Assembly (NCBI GenBank): GCA_050256135.1
Contig: JBFWIF010000051.1
Coordinates: forward strand, 1 to 16,082
Source: RZYP01 sp050256135
GTDB taxonomy: Bacteria; Bacillota; Negativicutes; Acidaminococcales; Acidaminococcaceae
Direction of reading: 5' to 3'
DNA length: 16,082 nucleotides
Part shown: one piece after another, positions 14,321 through 16,082 of the stretch
How positions within the stretch are numbered: position 1 is the stretch's first letter
Layout of the letters: the number at the start of each line of letters is the position of its first letter
Notes under the pieces: model-generated
What the model saw: the letters and a program-made list of their open reading frames with translations, nothing else
Told to the model about the DNA's origin: nothing
Database searches by the model: none
Translations under genes and position numbers: made by a program

Positions 14321-15895
14321 ATGAAAAAAACAATCCTATTCCTACTCTTATTCCTAAGCGGGCAACTGCTTGTTGCCCAGCATTTCGATATTGAATTCCA
14401 GCAATGCTACGGAGGATCTGATACTGATTATCCTAAAAGTATTATTATTGTTGACAACGGTTTTGTTTCTTTGGGCTATTCGAACTCAAACGATGGCGAT
14501 GTATCGGCTCATTATGGAGAGGGCGATTTTTGGCTTGTGCGTTCTGCTGCTAACGGCCAAATCCTTTGGGAGAGAAACTACGGCGGGAGCGAGATAGATA
14601 GACCAAGCAATGTATTGTTAACCCCTGAAGAGGGGGGGCTTTTATTTGGCTATACCTTTTCTGCTGATGGTGATGTAGGTCTCAACAAGGGAGGCTGCGA
14701 TTTGTGGGTGGTAAAAACCGATAGTCTTGGGAACCTGGAATGGGAACAAACCTATGGTGGCAGCATGAATGATTATGCACACGATGCAATCATCGCACAT
14801 GATAGCGGTTACATATTAGCCGGTAGATCATTTTCGTCAGATGGCGATGTAAGCTTCAATCATGGGCTAACTGACGTATGGTTAGTGAAAATTAGTGCAG
14901 AAGGTAGCATAGAATGGGAACACAGCTATGGTGGTACGGATAATGATTTGGGATCTTGCATTAGCCAAACATCCGATGGTGGCTATATTATCGGCGGCAC
15001 AACACTCTCAAGGAATGGTGATGTGCAATGCACCAAGGGCATATCTGCTGCTTTGGTAATCAAAATTGATGCCTTAGGCGAAATCCAATGGGTGCAATGC
15101 TATGGGGGTAGTTATTTTGAGGGGGTGGATGACATCATTCAAACGGATGATGGCGGCTATATTTTTCTTGGGGGCACCACTTCCAGTGATGGGGATGTGA
15201 TCGGCTACCACGGCATACCCGGCGAAGCAAACACCATGGACAAATGGGTTGTAAAATTAGATGCAAGCGGTCAAATCGAATGGCAACGGTGTATCGGTGG
15301 AACAGGATTTGATAAATCTAAAATAATCAGACAGTTGAGTGATGGCGGTTATCTGGTGGGTGGTTCTTCCAGCTCACGTAATGGGGATGTCACCTGCAAC
15401 CAGTCAGAACCAGGCGGATATACAGTAATCCTTTATAAAATATCCTCTACCGGCGAGATTGAATGGACTAAATGTCTGGGTAGTCAGGTTAACAACTTCC
15501 TAAGAGACTTACATATATACTCTGATTACCATTTTCTTTTGGCAGCCTCGGCACGCCACAATGGCATTGATGTGGATTGCAATCACAAAGGGCAGGAAGA
15601 CTTCTGGATGGTTGATATCATGGATACCACGGTAAGCCTAAAAGAAGAAAAGAAGCAGGAGATAAGGCTTTATCCTAATCCCGCATCTAACCATATCTGG
15701 CTGCAATTAGCTGAAAACATGACACTTGCACAAGCGCAAATTGAGCTGTACAGCTCCTCGGGCAGGCTGCTACACAAAGCAAAGCCAAGCAGTCATTTTC
15801 ATAAGATTGATGTGGCACATCTGCCCAAAGGCTTGTACTTGGTGAGGCTGTGGGATGGAGAAAGGTGGTACGTGGAGAAGCTGGTGGTGAGGTAG
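14321..15895 (+). CDS. T9SS-secreted protein with seven YGGS repeats, probable seven-bladed propeller
   Basis: The product has 524 residues from ATG 14321, which begins the signal peptide MKKTILFLLLFLSGQLLVAQ. An in-frame ATG at 14282 lies inside the terminator hairpin and is rejected. Seven repeats of roughly 50-65 residues follow, each with a hydrophobic-E-W..YGG(S/T) strand (CYGGSDTD, NYGGSEID, TYGGSMND, SYGGTDND, CYGGSYFE, CIGGTGFD, CLGSQVNN), a D(G)GY strand and an SSDGDV/SRNGDV turn. Seven units suggest a closed seven-bladed propeller; the acidic turns could bind calcium. The C-terminal ~85 residues are a T9SS type A sorting domain (RLYPNPASNHIWL, HLPKGLYLVRL). It is probably surface-bound or secreted; the ligand is unknown. 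Confidence 0.88.
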   Translation: MKKTILFLLLFLSGQLLVAQHFDIEFQQCYGGSDTDYPKSIIIVDNGFVSLGYSNSNDGDVSAHYGEGDFWLVRSAANGQILWERNYGGSEIDRPSNVLLTPEEGGLLFGYTFSADGDVGLNKGGCDLWVVKTDSLGNLEWEQTYGGSMNDYAHDAIIAHDSGYILAGRSFSSDGDVSFNHGLTDVWLVKISAEGSIEWEHSYGGTDNDLGSCISQTSDGGYIIGGTTLSRNGDVQCTKGISAALVIKIDALGEIQWVQCYGGSYFEGVDDIIQTDDGGYIFLGGTTSSDGDVIGYHGIPGEANTMDKWVVKLDASGQIEWQRCIGGTGFDKSKIIRQLSDGGYLVGGSSSSRNGDVTCNQSEPGGYTVILYKISSTGEIEWTKCLGSQVNNFLRDLHIYSDYHFLLAASARHNGIDVDCNHKGQEDFWMVDIMDTTVSLKEEKKQEIRLYPNPASNHIWLQLAENMTLAQAQIELYSSSGRLLHKAKPSSHFHKIDVAHLPKGLYLVRLWDGERWYVEKLVVR

Positions 15896-15910
15896 GTTTT
15901 TGTTTTTTTT

Positions 15911-15944
15911 GTCCCTGACAAAGTTTTAAAACCCTGCCAGGGAC
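15911..15944. terminator. Hairpin after the propeller gene, possible weak terminator
   Basis: GTCCCTG (15911-15917) pairs with CAGGGAC (15938-15944), with a GTTTTAAAAC palindrome in the loop. A T-rich run (15898-15910) precedes the hairpin instead of following it, and only ATTATTT follows, so it is not a canonical rightward terminator. It separates the secreted-protein gene from rpsT. Confidence 0.4.
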
Positions 15945-15996
15945 ATTATTTGCATGAAAACTTTCATTAAAAAGTTTTTAGTTCGAAAAATATTTT

Positions 15997-16004
15997 TAAT
16001 TTTG
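15997..16004 (+). promoter_or_regulatory. -7 promoter box of rpsT
   Basis: TAATTTTG matches the Bacteroidota -7 consensus TAnnTTTG exactly and lies 39 bp before the rpsT start codon, inside a very AT-rich stretch. No clear -33 TTTG is seen at the usual spacing. A vegetative promoter is expected for a ribosomal protein gene. Confidence 0.6.
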
Positions 16005-16043
16005 CAGCCCGAAATCAAAAGAAACTTTTAAGCGAAAACCGAT

Positions 16044-16082
16044 ATGGCAAATCACAAATCGTCGATCAAGAGAATCCGTCAA
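16044..16082 (+). CDS. rpsT: Ribosomal protein S20, 5' end (partial)
   Basis: ATG at 16044 opens MANHKSSIKRIRQ, the conserved N-terminus of bacterial small-subunit protein S20, which binds 16S rRNA early in 30S assembly. Only 13 codons are inside the window; the family is usually about 80-90 residues. A -7 promoter box lies 39 bp upstream and no Shine-Dalgarno sequence is seen, as is usual in Bacteroidota. Confidence 0.9.
   Translation, partial: MANHKSSIKRIRQ

Noticed and set aside
1..16082. CRISPR array or Cas genes to accompany the TPR-CHAT/sigma trio
   Set aside because: I saw no regularly spaced repeats and no Cas7-11-like or other Cas protein in the window.

Overview
The window looks like Bacteroidota chromosome. 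Three large proteins carry type IX secretion (T9SS) type A C-terminal sorting domains with the YPNP/RPNP signature. Two promoters fit the Bacteroidota -7 consensus TAnnTTTG, Shine-Dalgarno sequences are absent, and the right edge holds the first 13 codons of rpsT (ribosomal protein S20).

Left part (1-1909) is AT-rich, accessory-looking DNA. It has the 3' end of an unidentified CDS, a tRNA-like gene with a much too long anticodon arm, and an intact membrane gene (DUF3784-like membrane domain plus a bacterial PH-like domain). Two gene remnants follow. Imperfect palindromes separate these genes and recur in one orientation, 28-32 nt before each start codon. This resembles a decaying cassette array, but the arms do not fit canonical integron attC.

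Central part (1910-8821) looks like one regulatory module. An ECF-type sigma factor and a single-pass membrane protein with a periplasmic TPR domain (probable anti-sigma) run rightwards. Diverging from them are a secreted T9SS protein with carboxypeptidase-regulatory-like, dockerin-like and cohesin-like parts, and then a large TPR-CHAT caspase-like protein with a signal peptide and a C-terminal membrane anchor. A motif GTTACYTTTY-N11-GATTAA, with identical internal spacing, precedes the sigma gene, the divergent T9SS gene and a small cysteine-rich protein gene. These are probably promoters of this sigma factor. The layout (TPR-CHAT peptidase, membrane TPR anti-sigma, ECF sigma) recalls the Csx29/Csx30/CASP-sigma logic of type III-E CRISPR, but here the peptidase and the anti-sigma sensor domain would meet in the periplasm. 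I consider this the best candidate for an undescribed system in the window.

Right part (8822-16082) has a 1699-residue secreted protein (Asp-box beta-propeller, beta-helix-like region, helical region, T9SS domain). Its coding DNA changes sharply in base composition near 11760, suggesting a domain swap. After a strong terminator hairpin comes a second secreted protein with seven YGGS-type repeats, probably a seven-bladed propeller. The window ends with a hairpin, a promoter and rpsT.
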